Source: Rhizopus arrhizus
Lineage: Eukaryota > Mucoromycota > Mucoromycetes > Mucorales > Rhizopodaceae
Reading direction: 5' to 3'
Length of the DNA: 64,000 nucleotides
NCBI GenBank assembly: GCA_024220505.1
Contig: JAKZZE010000008.1
Location: 620,001 to 684,000, forward strand
In this document: in pieces, positions 21,872 through 30,900 of the stretch
Layout: the number at the start of each line of letters is the position of its first letter
Position numbering within the stretch: position 1 is the first letter of the stretch
Notes under the pieces: model-generated
The model's input: only the letters and a program-made list of their open reading frames with translations
Told to the model about the DNA's origin: nothing
Databases searched by the model: none
Translations under genes and position numbers: made by a program

Positions 21872-23251
21872 TAATGCCTTACAGTCATATGAGTGATTTT
21901 CAGCTTCTGTCATATCATGATCATGATCATTTTCTTCATTTGCAGTACGAACAATGGCATAAATTGACTTGTCCGAATCTCTTGGATTTTTTGGATCGAC
22001 ATGAAGTTTTCTTTTATAGTCTGCATATTCTTGACAATGATGGCCATGAGACCAACTTCTACCGCAATAGCGACAGGGTTTACTTGTGCTTGCCTTATGA
22101 GGAAAATTTTTATTGCCATAATATTTGTTGTTTATGGTCGACGCAGCATCATTTTTCTTTTTTGTTTTACTATAGCAATCATCTTCATTGTGATTTGCAG
22201 CTGTACCACCATGTCTTGAACAAAAGAAAGCACCAGACGAACCATGACCTTTGTTTCTTTTTTGAACACTGAAAGGACCAGCATTTGTGTGGATTCTTTT
22301 ACTACCACTGGCGACATTGGCATAGGATGCTCCTGAATATGTTCTCGGGTCATCTCCTAGCAAATTTCTTGCTATTTCAGCAGCTCTCTCTACAGTCCAT
22401 GGTATGTTCTTATTTTCTTTTAAAACAAAAGCTGTCTTACACTTCTCAAGAACAGGTTCAGAGAATGATGCTTTAAATCTAGCAGCTACCATAGGATCAT
22501 TTTTATTTGCCCCAGCCTCAATACAAGTGCTTAAAAATCGGGTCATATACGAGGAGACAGATTCATTTTTATTCATGGTCATTGTGAATAAACGATGCAT
22601 AGCATCTGTTCTAGCATTATCAGTCAAGAATTTGTTTGTAAATACAATTCTAGCTGTATTCCATGTATCACATCTTTTGAGCTCTTTCTCGATCCAATCA
22701 TCATGGTCGAAGGCCAAAGAAACAGGGAGATACCGGCGCCAAACCTCTTGAATGTCCAAGGCAGCAGAATAGATAACCTTTTCAAAGGACCGCAAAAAGT
22801 GTTCGACAGATTCATAACATTTCTCACCAGGAAATGGGACATCAGGCCAAGAGGAGAGTTGAAACTTGGGTATATCATTTTGGGTCAAACGCAAACCAAT
22901 TTCCTTCTTGACAGGAGTGATTACAGGAGAAACAAATTTACCAGAGAGAGCAAGCAACTGTGCACCATATTTTCTCATCTTTTTAAACGCCAAGTCTGCT
23001 TGTTCTTCTTCACCAGCCATTATATGTTTTTGATATAACCGAGCAGATTCTTCCTTTTTATACCTTATGAGTTTTGAAACTTCAGCATCAATGTCATCAT
23101 GATCAGAGGTAATTTCATGCGCATTGGCATTTATTTTTGGGGTTACTTCAGAGCCATCTTCAGTAAGAGAGGGGTCTTGACTTGCTTGTTCGATCTCCAT
23201 ATCGGATGGATCATGCTCCATGGGTCGATCTTCTTGTTTAGGGCTTTCCAT
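21869..23251 (-). CDS. Ty3-B Gag with zinc knuckle
   Basis: 460 residues starting MESPKQEDRPMEHD. A helical Gag core spans roughly residues 130-290 (FPGEKCYESVEHFLRSFEKV, then an RFLSTCIEAG segment), with a basic region and then the nucleocapsid motif CRYCGRSWSHGHHC near residue 395. That is the CX2C...GHxC knuckle form common in chromoviruses. The protein ends YDCKAL and TGA. The same YDCK plus two residues and TGA ends Gag of Ty3-D, so the border is conserved in the two elements. Gag packages element RNA into particles and is needed in excess over Pol, which the single TGA could provide. Confidence 0.95.
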   Translation of the reverse strand: MESPKQEDRPMEHDPSDMEIEQASQDPSLTEDGSEVTPKINANAHEITSDHDDIDAEVSKLIRYKKEESARLYQKHIMAGEEEQADLAFKKMRKYGAQLLALSGKFVSPVITPVKKEIGLRLTQNDIPKFQLSSWPDVPFPGEKCYESVEHFLRSFEKVIYSAALDIQEVWRRYLPVSLAFDHDDWIEKELKRCDTWNTARIVFTNKFLTDNARTDAMHRLFTMTMNKNESVSSYMTRFLSTCIEAGANKNDPMVAARFKASFSEPVLEKCKTAFVLKENKNIPWTVERAAEIARNLLGDDPRTYSGASYANVASGSKRIHTNAGPFSVQKRNKGHGSSGAFFCSRHGGTAANHNEDDCYSKTKKKNDAASTINNKYYGNKNFPHKASTSKPCRYCGRSWSHGHHCQEYADYKRKLHVDPKNPRDSDKSIYAIVRTANEENDHDHDMTEAENHSYDCKAL

Positions 23252-23298
23252 AGCAGTTTACCAGGGTAGGAACCAGAAGGATGATTAATTTTAAAAAA

Positions 23299-23759
23299 TG
23301 TTTTAATCGCAAGATTAAATAAAAAATTAAACAAAAAAACAATAGCAGCAATATAAAATTAAAATCCTTCTTTATTGCAGATTTCTTTATATTGCGAAAA
23401 GGCCTCGCTTTATGGATAAAAAATTGGCATCTATTTATATTCTTTGTGAGCGTAGATATAAAAGATATAGACTCGGTCACGATGTCGTGCTGAAGAACCA
23501 ATGATTAAGCTAAAGCTTGTCGATGTTCTAATATATGCATCTGAAATTGAACAATAGAAATAATAACCAGTCAATTAACTTTGATCTAATTACTTTTGGG
23601 GTTGACAATTGATTAGACTCTCTAGGATGACAGATATTGATCTTATTGTTCTAAATTTGGAAAAGTGTGGAATTGTTCAATCATAGTTTAATCTTTTTGT
23701 GTATCGTTATTTATTTTAGTACAACTGATATCATATAGAAAATAACTATGTTTACAACA
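23299..23759 (-). repeat. Ty3-B 5' LTR
   Basis: 461 bp, TG...CA. On the coding strand the LTR is followed by TTTTTTAAAATTAATC, without the TGG expected of a tRNA primer site. Confidence 0.95.
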
Positions 23760-24658
23760 GTTTCCAATAATAAGTGGATTTGGACAAGAAGGTAAGACTT
23801 CTACAGTGCATGGAATGATCATATTGTCCTTGACACATATAGGTACGTCGTATATGATTCCTAGAGCAGGCTGTTTGGTTCCATTTCCTAAGGTGAATAT
23901 ACTTTCAGAGGCAGCATCAATATATAAGCCAAGTGTGTCAGCGAGAGCTTTAGACATGCATGTTTTTGCTGCACCACAATCAATCAAGGTCTTGATAGAT
24001 TTATCTCCAATATTAACTTTAGAGTATACTGCTGTGGTGTTTATGTCCTCATCTTCTATAACTGCCATAGTTTCTTCCGGGTTGGTGACTTCAACAGGGA
24101 TTCGTATGGGACGGCAAGCTGCGGCCATATTTCTTCGTAACTTAGGTGCTGCGACCATAAGGTCTCCAACAGTTATATCTGCTTTCTTATTTAAGACGTC
24201 CGACACAATGTCATAATTTAATGGAGGTGCCTTTGTTTTTCTTTTTGGTTTCTTGACCGTTCTATTAGTTTGCATTGTTTGTTCTGTTTCCATAGCTTCG
24301 GGTTGACGTGTGATAACAGGCTGGTGTGGAACCAATGGTTGTTGTGTGATTATTGGTTGGTGCGTAATGATAGGTTGTGTAGTAGTAACATCATTTACTT
24401 TACCCTTGGCTTTTGTGGTTGATCTCCTAACTCTTTCTCGTGTGCCTTTGCTTGGTTTTTCGTATGGAATGCTTGCAGTGACTTCAGGTGGGTATTCTGG
24501 TCTTACAGCTGCATATAAATCGTGTGTAAAGGCTGGTAAATAAGTTTCGCTTTGTGTGAGGAGTGCATTGATATTGTGGGGTTGATTATTAATGGATTTG
24601 TTATATTTTTGGTTATTCGATTGACCATTACTTTCATTTTTGAAAGCAACCGAACCAA
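23760..24658 (-). CDS. Ty3-A pol, N-terminal part: linker and aspartic protease
   Basis: Open in the -1 frame relative to gag, from the gag stop (24661-24659) to the Ty3-B insertion. It has no early ATG, which fits entry by ribosomal frameshift. The first 130 codons are a low-complexity linker rich in T, P and Q (THQPIITQQPLVPHQP). A protease-like region follows, with KTLIDCGAAKTCMSKALA as its active-site motif (DCGA in place of the usual DTGA/DSGA) and NPLIIGN near the join. Past 23760 the apparent frame runs into the Ty3-B LTR. The reading frame resumes exactly at 17709. The cysteine in the active-site loop is a variant found in some retroelement proteases, so I do not call it dead. Confidence 0.85.
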
Positions 24659-25879
24659 CTAGTTTTTTGACTGGGTAGGCTGTTGTGTTTGAGGTTGTTG
24701 CGGGAGCGGTCTGTTATTTTGCGGACGGTAAGTTTGATTATTAAAGTTATTTCTGTTTCGTCCTTGATTACTATAATCTTGTCTTCCGTAATTATTATCA
24801 TTACGTTGGTAACCATTGTTATTATAAGTATTATTATTATAGTCGTTATTGTTGTAACCGTTATTGTTATTTTGATGTTGATTCTGATAATTATCATTGT
24901 AGCGATTACGCCGATTGTAATTTCTAACAGGGCTTTGATACTGCTGTTGATTACCCAATTCATTTCGGATGGTTTGTTGAATAAGATTGACCAGATCCTG
25001 TTGAGGATTAGGTTGACTAGGATATGTTCCATTGTTCCTTTGAACTTGATGAGGATAATTTTGGGCATGATAATTATTACGAGTGATCTCCAATGTTGAT
25101 AGTTGGTTAGGACCAGTTACAATTTGAGGGTTAGGCATTACAGTGTTAATCATTCCGTAAGGATGTAAGTTAGAGATTGGGATTACTTGAGCAGGCCTTT
25201 CGTTTGCATCAATCAACTCTATATTATGATCATTTGATGGGTATCTCTGATGATAAACACCATCATCATGATATATGAGAGCGTTGTTTACATTTCTTGG
25301 TATAAATGGGTTGTCGACCATTGCGATCTTGCGTGGACGATTTGCGTTCCACCATCCTTCTGCGTGGTTTAACCAATCTTGAAATGTTCTAGCACTGCTT
25401 TGTATACAAAATTGTTTGATATCCCTTAATAAACCTGCGCGAAAGCGGCTTTCGATTACGGCTTCACTAGTAATGTTGGCCAAATCAGCGGCTTCACGTA
25501 ATCTTGAAAGGAATATTTGAGGATGTTCTTGATCTCCTTGGATCATATCATTGAATTCCAATTCATAATTCTGAATTAATTCAGGAGTAATATAATGACT
25601 CTTCAAATGTTCCATAGCTTCATCGTAAGTCACTTGAGGATGATCCTTGAGTATAGTTTTTTCAAAGTAGATCTTAGCAGCTCTACGTAATTGAGATTTG
25701 AGAATAGCGAGTTTGCGATTGTCACTATGTGTGTTGCTGAGCACAAGGTAGGAATCCAGTAGCTCTTGAAAATGACGGAAGTCTTCGCCTTCATAGCCAT
25801 AGAATTCGATTAATTTAGGACGGTATCCTTGGATTTGGTTGCTATTTTGCACCAACGCGATAGGTTCTGTTGTTGCCAT
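24659..25879 (-). CDS. Ty3-A Gag, no zinc knuckle, Asn/Gln/Arg-rich tail
   Basis: 406 residues from ATG (MATTEPIALVQNSNQ). The N-terminal half is a helical Gag core (FYGYEGEDFRHFQELLDSYL, then HLKSHYITPELIQNYELEFN). The C-terminal third is extreme in composition: N, Q, Y and R with interspersed G (for example NRRNRYNDNYQNQHQNNNN), ending QTQQPTQSKN. There is no CCHC motif in the whole protein, so the basic, disordered tail probably does the RNA binding; this is inference. It lies 158 bp from the 5' LTR, behind a leader of tandem ATTGATTTAATTCG-like repeats. Its last codons form the slippery site for pol expression. Confidence 0.9.
   Translation of the reverse strand: MATTEPIALVQNSNQIQGYRPKLIEFYGYEGEDFRHFQELLDSYLVLSNTHSDNRKLAILKSQLRRAAKIYFEKTILKDHPQVTYDEAMEHLKSHYITPELIQNYELEFNDMIQGDQEHPQIFLSRLREAADLANITSEAVIESRFRAGLLRDIKQFCIQSSARTFQDWLNHAEGWWNANRPRKIAMVDNPFIPRNVNNALIYHDDGVYHQRYPSNDHNIELIDANERPAQVIPISNLHPYGMINTVMPNPQIVTGPNQLSTLEITRNNYHAQNYPHQVQRNNGTYPSQPNPQQDLVNLIQQTIRNELGNQQQYQSPVRNYNRRNRYNDNYQNQHQNNNNGYNNNDYNNNTYNNNGYQRNDNNYGRQDYSNQGRNRNNFNNQTYRPQNNRPLPQQPQTQQPTQSKN
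24662..24668 (-). promoter_or_regulatory. Ty3-A -1 frameshift heptamer A AAA AAC
   Basis: In gag frame the end reads TCA AAA AAC TAG. A AAA AAC is a classical X XXY YYZ slippery heptamer, as in mouse mammary tumour virus gag-pro, and it sits immediately before the stop. Slipping back one base enters the open pol frame (CTA GTT GGT...). A small hairpin (CTTTCA/TGAAAG) begins about 15 nt downstream; its role is uncertain. Confidence 0.8.
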
Positions 25880-26017
25880 TGTTGAGAGTAAATGTTTTGA
25901 TATTGTTGATTCGATTTTGAGTAAGTTCTTTTGATTAGTTTGTTAGATTTCTTGATTTGATTTAATTTCTTGATTTAATTCGATTTATTGATTTAATTCG
26001 ATTTATTGATTAAATTC

Positions 26018-26034
26018 CCTCGTAGTGACCACCA
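26018..26034 (-). promoter_or_regulatory. Ty3-A primer binding site
   Basis: Two bases inside the 5' LTR the coding strand reads TGGTGGTCACTACGAGG. The TGG start matches a tRNA 3' CCA. I could not assign the tRNA. Confidence 0.6.
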
Positions 26035-26036
26035 AA

Positions 26037-26623
26037 TGTAATTTTTTGTTGCTTCAATGGCTTGTAAGAGTTAACGGTTTTGAAATAGAGTAAAGTTGAC
26101 GAAAGTGAATAAAAAAAATAAGAGTTGGGTAAAGTATTGGTATTAAATTCGTTTGTAAGTGACCACCAGATCTTGTTAAGTAGATCAAACTTGCTTGTAA
26201 TAAGGTGACTTGATAAGAGTTTTAAGAATGTTTACAATGAAGATAATTGACTTCAAGGGACTTGTCTTGCTTGTATTTTAAGAGTATTATACCAAAAGAT
26301 TCAGGGATAAAGATACTTGATTTATTGGATAAAATATATTTAAGATAAGTAAAGTTAAAATATATATGTCAAGAGAAGTGAAGATAAGTCAAGAGTAAGT
26401 GAAGTAAAATAAAAATAAAAACTTGTCTATTTTATAGACAAAGAAAAATAAAGTTTCATTTTGATATAAGGTTTGATTTCGATATAAGGTTTGATTTCAA
26501 TATAAGGTTTGATTTCGATATAAAGTTTGATTTTGAAATAAAGTTCAAAAAAAGAATAAGGTTCAAAATTAAAAATCACAAACCGCAGCCATTGCTGGTG
26601 TTTATGTTGTAATCTTCGTTACA
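26037..26623 (-). repeat. Ty3-A 5' LTR (587 bp)
   Basis: Partner of 12439-13002. Contains about five copies of the 18-bp GATATAAGGTTTGATTTC-like unit (26463-26540). Confidence 0.85.
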
Positions 26624-26662
26624 ACATTAACATTTGCTGTTGTAAAAGTAAATCAATAAAAG

Positions 26663-26760
26663 CTAATTTCTGGCTAAACCTCTTTTGGAAGTAGTGTAAG
26701 GATAACCGGACGTTGATGGCAACAAAGCTACATCATCTTCAGTAACTCGTACAAAAGTCT
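26663..26760 (-). pseudogene. Possible last exon of a host gene
   Basis: After an acceptor-like ATCAAG, the minus strand reads 32 codons ending TAG with protein-like content (TFVRVTEDDVALLPSTSGYP, then SKRGLARN). No upstream exon can be followed before the tRNA gene, so this is either a small 3' exon of a gene whose other exons I cannot find or a fragment left by rearrangement. I do not recognise it. Confidence 0.25.
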
Positions 26761-26857
26761 TGATAAGGAACGAATTGTAACATTGCCAAATTTAGAAAAT
26801 AAAAGACATGACACAAATACGATAACTAAAAACTACCATCTTATTAAGACGATGGTT

Positions 26858-26929
26858 CTCTCCGGCGGGGAATTGAACCCCGGTCTCCCGCGTGACAGGC
26901 GGGGATACTCACCACTATACTACCGAAGA
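26858..26929 (-). tRNA. tRNA-Asp (GUC)
   Basis: 72 bases that fold as a tRNA. The acceptor stem is TCTTCGG/CCGGAGA with one T-G pair. The anticodon stem is CCCGC/GCGGG around CTGTCAC, giving anticodon GTC. The T arm has GGTTCAATTCC (box B) and the D-arm region has TAGTATAGTGGTGAGTA (box A). No intron. A TTTTT terminator lies about 26 bases downstream (near 26828-26832). Confidence 0.93.
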
Positions 26930-27650
26930 TTGGTGGTGTTGACAAAGTCGGATTTTGGTCGATAATCGCCTTTGATACCTTTTTGATTTTTAAAGCTTAT
27001 TTTGTATTCAAAAGATGCTCCTTTTCATGGCGATTCGAATGGTATGCTTTTCGGTGTGGTTGGATAACTCTAACAGACGTTATTGAAGAAAATGTAAAAG
27101 AAAATAAAGGGAAAGGAAAATAATCAGCTTCACCGCATCGGGAATTGAAAAGACACACGTCACAATTGGCCGACATTATTTTTCTTACCTATTATTTTCT
27201 ATCCCTCATAGGATACATCAAGAAGACGATCTCTGGACTCATTATTCACCCAATGTGCCAGCACACTAAACAGAAAAGAACACCATAAAAATCAACATGA
27301 AGACGAACACTCAATTGATACATTATTTACTTTATTTATCAAAAATCACCATCATTCCCTTTATAATTGTATATTTTCCCCTATTACCTTATATTAATAT
27401 GTTATTCTAAAAGTATCAATTGTTGTAAAGTAATAAAAAAAAAGGCTTTCTTCCCGCTAAAATTAATTTTGGGTGCCGAGTAAATTCTTTTTGCACGTTC
27501 AAGCAATTGAAGTCAAGAACTAGTTTATATTGTTAACTTTGTTGTTATTGTACATTAATAGTCTTTACAGTCTTCTATTAATTGGTTTCTGTTATCACTT
27601 CACCGTATAGCGAAACTAGACATAACATACATATTAGCAACTGTCAGTGT
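26930..27650. other. Intergenic stretch, nothing identified
   Basis: Beyond the tRNA gene I see no open frame with coding character, no RNA gene and no repeat shared with the rest of the window. This and 26624-26857 are the only sequence between two large retrotransposons. Confidence 0.5.
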
Positions 27651-27940
27651 TGTCGTTGTTAACAATAGAACCAACCAATAGTAAGTCGAAATAAACAATA
27701 AAATAAACTTGAACTTGCGAGGAAAGCTGTTCTTTATTTTTTACAAAACAATACAACTATTTATATGTTTTATGATGATGTCCAGAAATCTCTGGAATTT
27801 TCTCAATTGTCCCAGATAGCGGGGTTGTAATGAGAGCAGGGTCTCAGGGACATCAGGGTCTCAGCTTTTGCTCGGACCGCACAACACGTGCCGTCCGGAC
27901 CGGGGCATTGAGTGAGGGCTTACCTCTTTTAGCCACGACA
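27651..27940 (-). repeat. Ty3-C 3' LTR
   Basis: 290 bp from TGTCGTTGTT to AGCCACGACA. The pol ORF ends 88 bp inside it. Its end reads TTACCTCTTTTAGCCACGACA, where the partner has TTATGTCTTTTAGCTACGACA. Confidence 0.9.
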
Positions 27941-30900
27941 TCACTCCCCCCCAAGACTGTTGATCGCCTCTGATCAACCTGAGAAGCGGATCCTCCAGCA
28001 GAATTACCACCAGGTAAACCAACCGCGGAACGCCAAGCAGCACGCGACACCGTAGGGTTGTACCAAGGCTCATCAATTGATTCCGCCTTGACTTCCTTGA
28101 GACGATCGATATGAACCCAAGATGGGTAGGGTTCACCACCAATGGACACCAATTTGCACACATGAGTGACATCATTCTTGCCGGTCACTATGAAGGGGCC
28201 CATCCAGTTGTACTCCAGACCATATTTTTGTTCGTTTCTTAACAAGACATGGTCGCCAACTTCAAAATCCACTTTTGTAATCGCGGCATCCCACTTGCTT
28301 TTATCATGTTCCGATACAGCGCGCATACGTTGTTCAGCTGCAGCGCGGTTCTGACCTAAGGCTTCGAGTTCCCTTGCTGTGTGCTCTGCGATTGTTCTAG
28401 GATCCTTAGCCAATTCGTCAGCCAAATAAGGGCGTAGTTCATCACCAGGCAGTACAGGTTCACGACCATAAACCAAATAAAAAGGAGAAAAACCAGCAGA
28501 CCTATGTTTCCGAATACGAGTCGCAAACAGCGCAGCGTCAACAAACTGATCCCAGATGTGAATTGCACCATGGACATACTTCCGCAGCATTGTTTTTAGT
28601 ATGCCATTCAGACGTTCACATTTACCATTAGAGCGCGGATGGAATGCCGATGTCATACGATGAGTAATCTTAACTCGCTCCGTATAATGCTTTACTAACT
28701 TTGACAAGAAGTTCGCACCACGATCTGTCACGATTTCACTGGGACATCCGAAACGCATCACAATTTCTTCATACAAGAAATCAGCCACCGCCTCGGCTGA
28801 TGCTTCTGGAACTGCACGAGCAATGGGCCAGTTGGTAGAATAGTCAACCGCTGTTAACAACCACTTGTTGCCACTTTTGGTAGTTGGAAGTTCACCGATA
28901 AAGTCCAAGTGCCAGCGTGCAAATGCAGGGGGAATCGTTAGAGGGACCATGGGAGCATGATGAGTGTTTTTGTTCGCACCAGCCGCCAATTGACATTGAG
29001 GACAATGTGAAAGCCAAGTTTGGATATCACTTTGCATGCTAGGCCACCACCAACGTCTTCGAAGTAATTCATATACGGTAGTTCTACCCGCATGACCAAA
29101 CCCAGAATGGAATTTGTCAACCAAGTCAGCACGACGGGAGAAAGGACAGAATTGAACTTCACAAGGCTTGTTATCGATCATGACCTTACGCCACACCTGA
29201 CCATCACGCACTACAAACTTCTCCTTGTTTTGCTGCAATCGACGTTTCATCGTGTCCGACATGTCAGAAGGTAAATCAATGCTATAATACTGTGGCCAGT
29301 CCGTCTCATGTATGTTGTGCACGCTATAGAGGTAATTTGGTTCCATATTCTCGGTTTCGGCAATACAACTTGGACCATCCCGTCGACTTAGAGCATCAGG
29401 CACGTTGTTTTCCTTTCCTGGCTTATACTTAATGACAGGGTCATACGTTTCGATTTCAGCAAGCCAACGGACTAAACGAGGAGTGGGTTTCTTTTGCGAC
29501 CGTAAGTACTGAAGAGGATTGTGATCAGTGAATACCACGTATTCTGAGCCATCCACAAAGCAACGCCAGGTGCGTAATGCATGAAGAATACCAATCAGTT
29601 CTCGTTCTTGTGGTGGGTAACCCCGTTCCGCCGCAGAGAGTTTCTTCGATTCAAAAGCAATTGGATGCAGTAGGTCACGTTCGTCCTTTTGTAACAGTAC
29701 CGCACCAACACCAAAGTCTGACGCATCCGTTTCGATAATAAACGGTTTGGACAAGTCGGGAGGTTGCAGTACAGGAGCCGATGACATAAGTTCCTTTAGC
29801 TTTATAAAGGCAGCTTGACATTCTTGTGACCATTGGACTGGACGCTTCTTTGCACCTGTACCTTTAGTCAAATCCGTCAACGGCGTAGCCACCGTAGAGA
29901 ATCCAGGTATAAAACGACGGTAGTGGGAGCACAGACCAATGAACTGACGGACTTCCTGAACATTCGTAGGTTGGGGCCAGTCTTGAATAGCCTTCACTTT
30001 TGACGATGAAGGTAATATACCCTTTTCAGAGACTCGATAACCCAGGAATTCTACTTCACTCTTGTTGAATGTACACTTCTTGGGATTGGCGTATAGCTTG
30101 TGTTCTCTCAACTTGCTTAGTACTAGCCGCAAATGCTCCTTGTGCTCTTCTGCTGTTTTGCTAAATACCAAGATGTCGTCCAGGTATACCAAAACAAATT
30201 TATCCACGTAGTCTTGCAGTACATGATTCATCATCTTTTGAAACGTAGGAGGACTGTTAGTTAAACCGAAAGGCAGAACCAGAAACTCGTATGATCCATA
30301 TCGTGTGTTGAAAGCGGTCTTGGGAACATCCTCGTCTCGGATACGGACTTGGTGATACCCACTTTTGAGGTCGATACTGGAGAAATGTTTAGCTCCACCC
30401 AATCGTTCCAGACATTCATCAATACGAGGCAGTGGGGTGTTGATTCGTTTCGTCAAAGAGTTGATGGCACGGTAGTCGATGCACATTCGAAGTGACCCGT
30501 CTTTTTTACGGACAAAGAGAACGGGTGCACCCCAAGGCGACGAACTGGGTCGAATCAAGCCAACATCCATCAACTCTTTCAACTGCTTTTGCAACTCATC
30601 TAGCTCCCGCGGGCTCATCTTAAACGGGGGCCTACTAATCGGCCTAGCATCACCTGTATCGATTACATGCTCAACAGTACGCACAGGAGGGAGACCAGGA
30701 GGCAAGTCATTGCGAAAGACATCTTGGAATTCAGAAATGATTGACCTTTCCAATTTAGAGTTGCCATTTTGGCATTCGTTTGTTGACCGCCCATTGTCTA
30801 CGAAATGTACTAGGTACAGTTCGTCCACTTGTTGCTTCCTAGTACTTCGTTGCAGTTGACGTTTCGATATCAAGTAAACACAGTCTTGACCACCATTACC

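Larger units (their letters stand above)
17710..23759 (-). mobile_element. Ty3-B: complete chromovirus (6050 bp), nested in Ty3-A
   Basis: Two 461-bp LTRs that look identical by eye (17710-18170, 23299-23759) enclose gag and pol on the minus strand. The 5-bp target duplication GTTTC is perfect (17705-17709 and 23760-23764). Pol ends with a chromodomain. The one stop in the coding region is the TGA between gag and pol. Intact LTRs, TSD and frames make it the youngest-looking LTR element here. Confidence 0.95.
12439..26623 (-). mobile_element. Ty3-A: Ty3/gypsy retrotransposon, interrupted by Ty3-B
   Basis: The minus-strand order is 5' LTR (26037-26623), tRNA primer site, gag, protease/RT/RNase H, a separate integrase ORF, an extra ORF, and 3' LTR (12439-13002). 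A younger element, Ty3-B, sits at 17710-23759. Without it the element is about 8.1 kb, long for a Ty3 element, partly because of the extra ORF. The outer flanks (GTTAA and ACATT) show no target duplication. All its ORFs are open once Ty3-B and one copy of GTTTC are subtracted. Confidence 0.9.
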
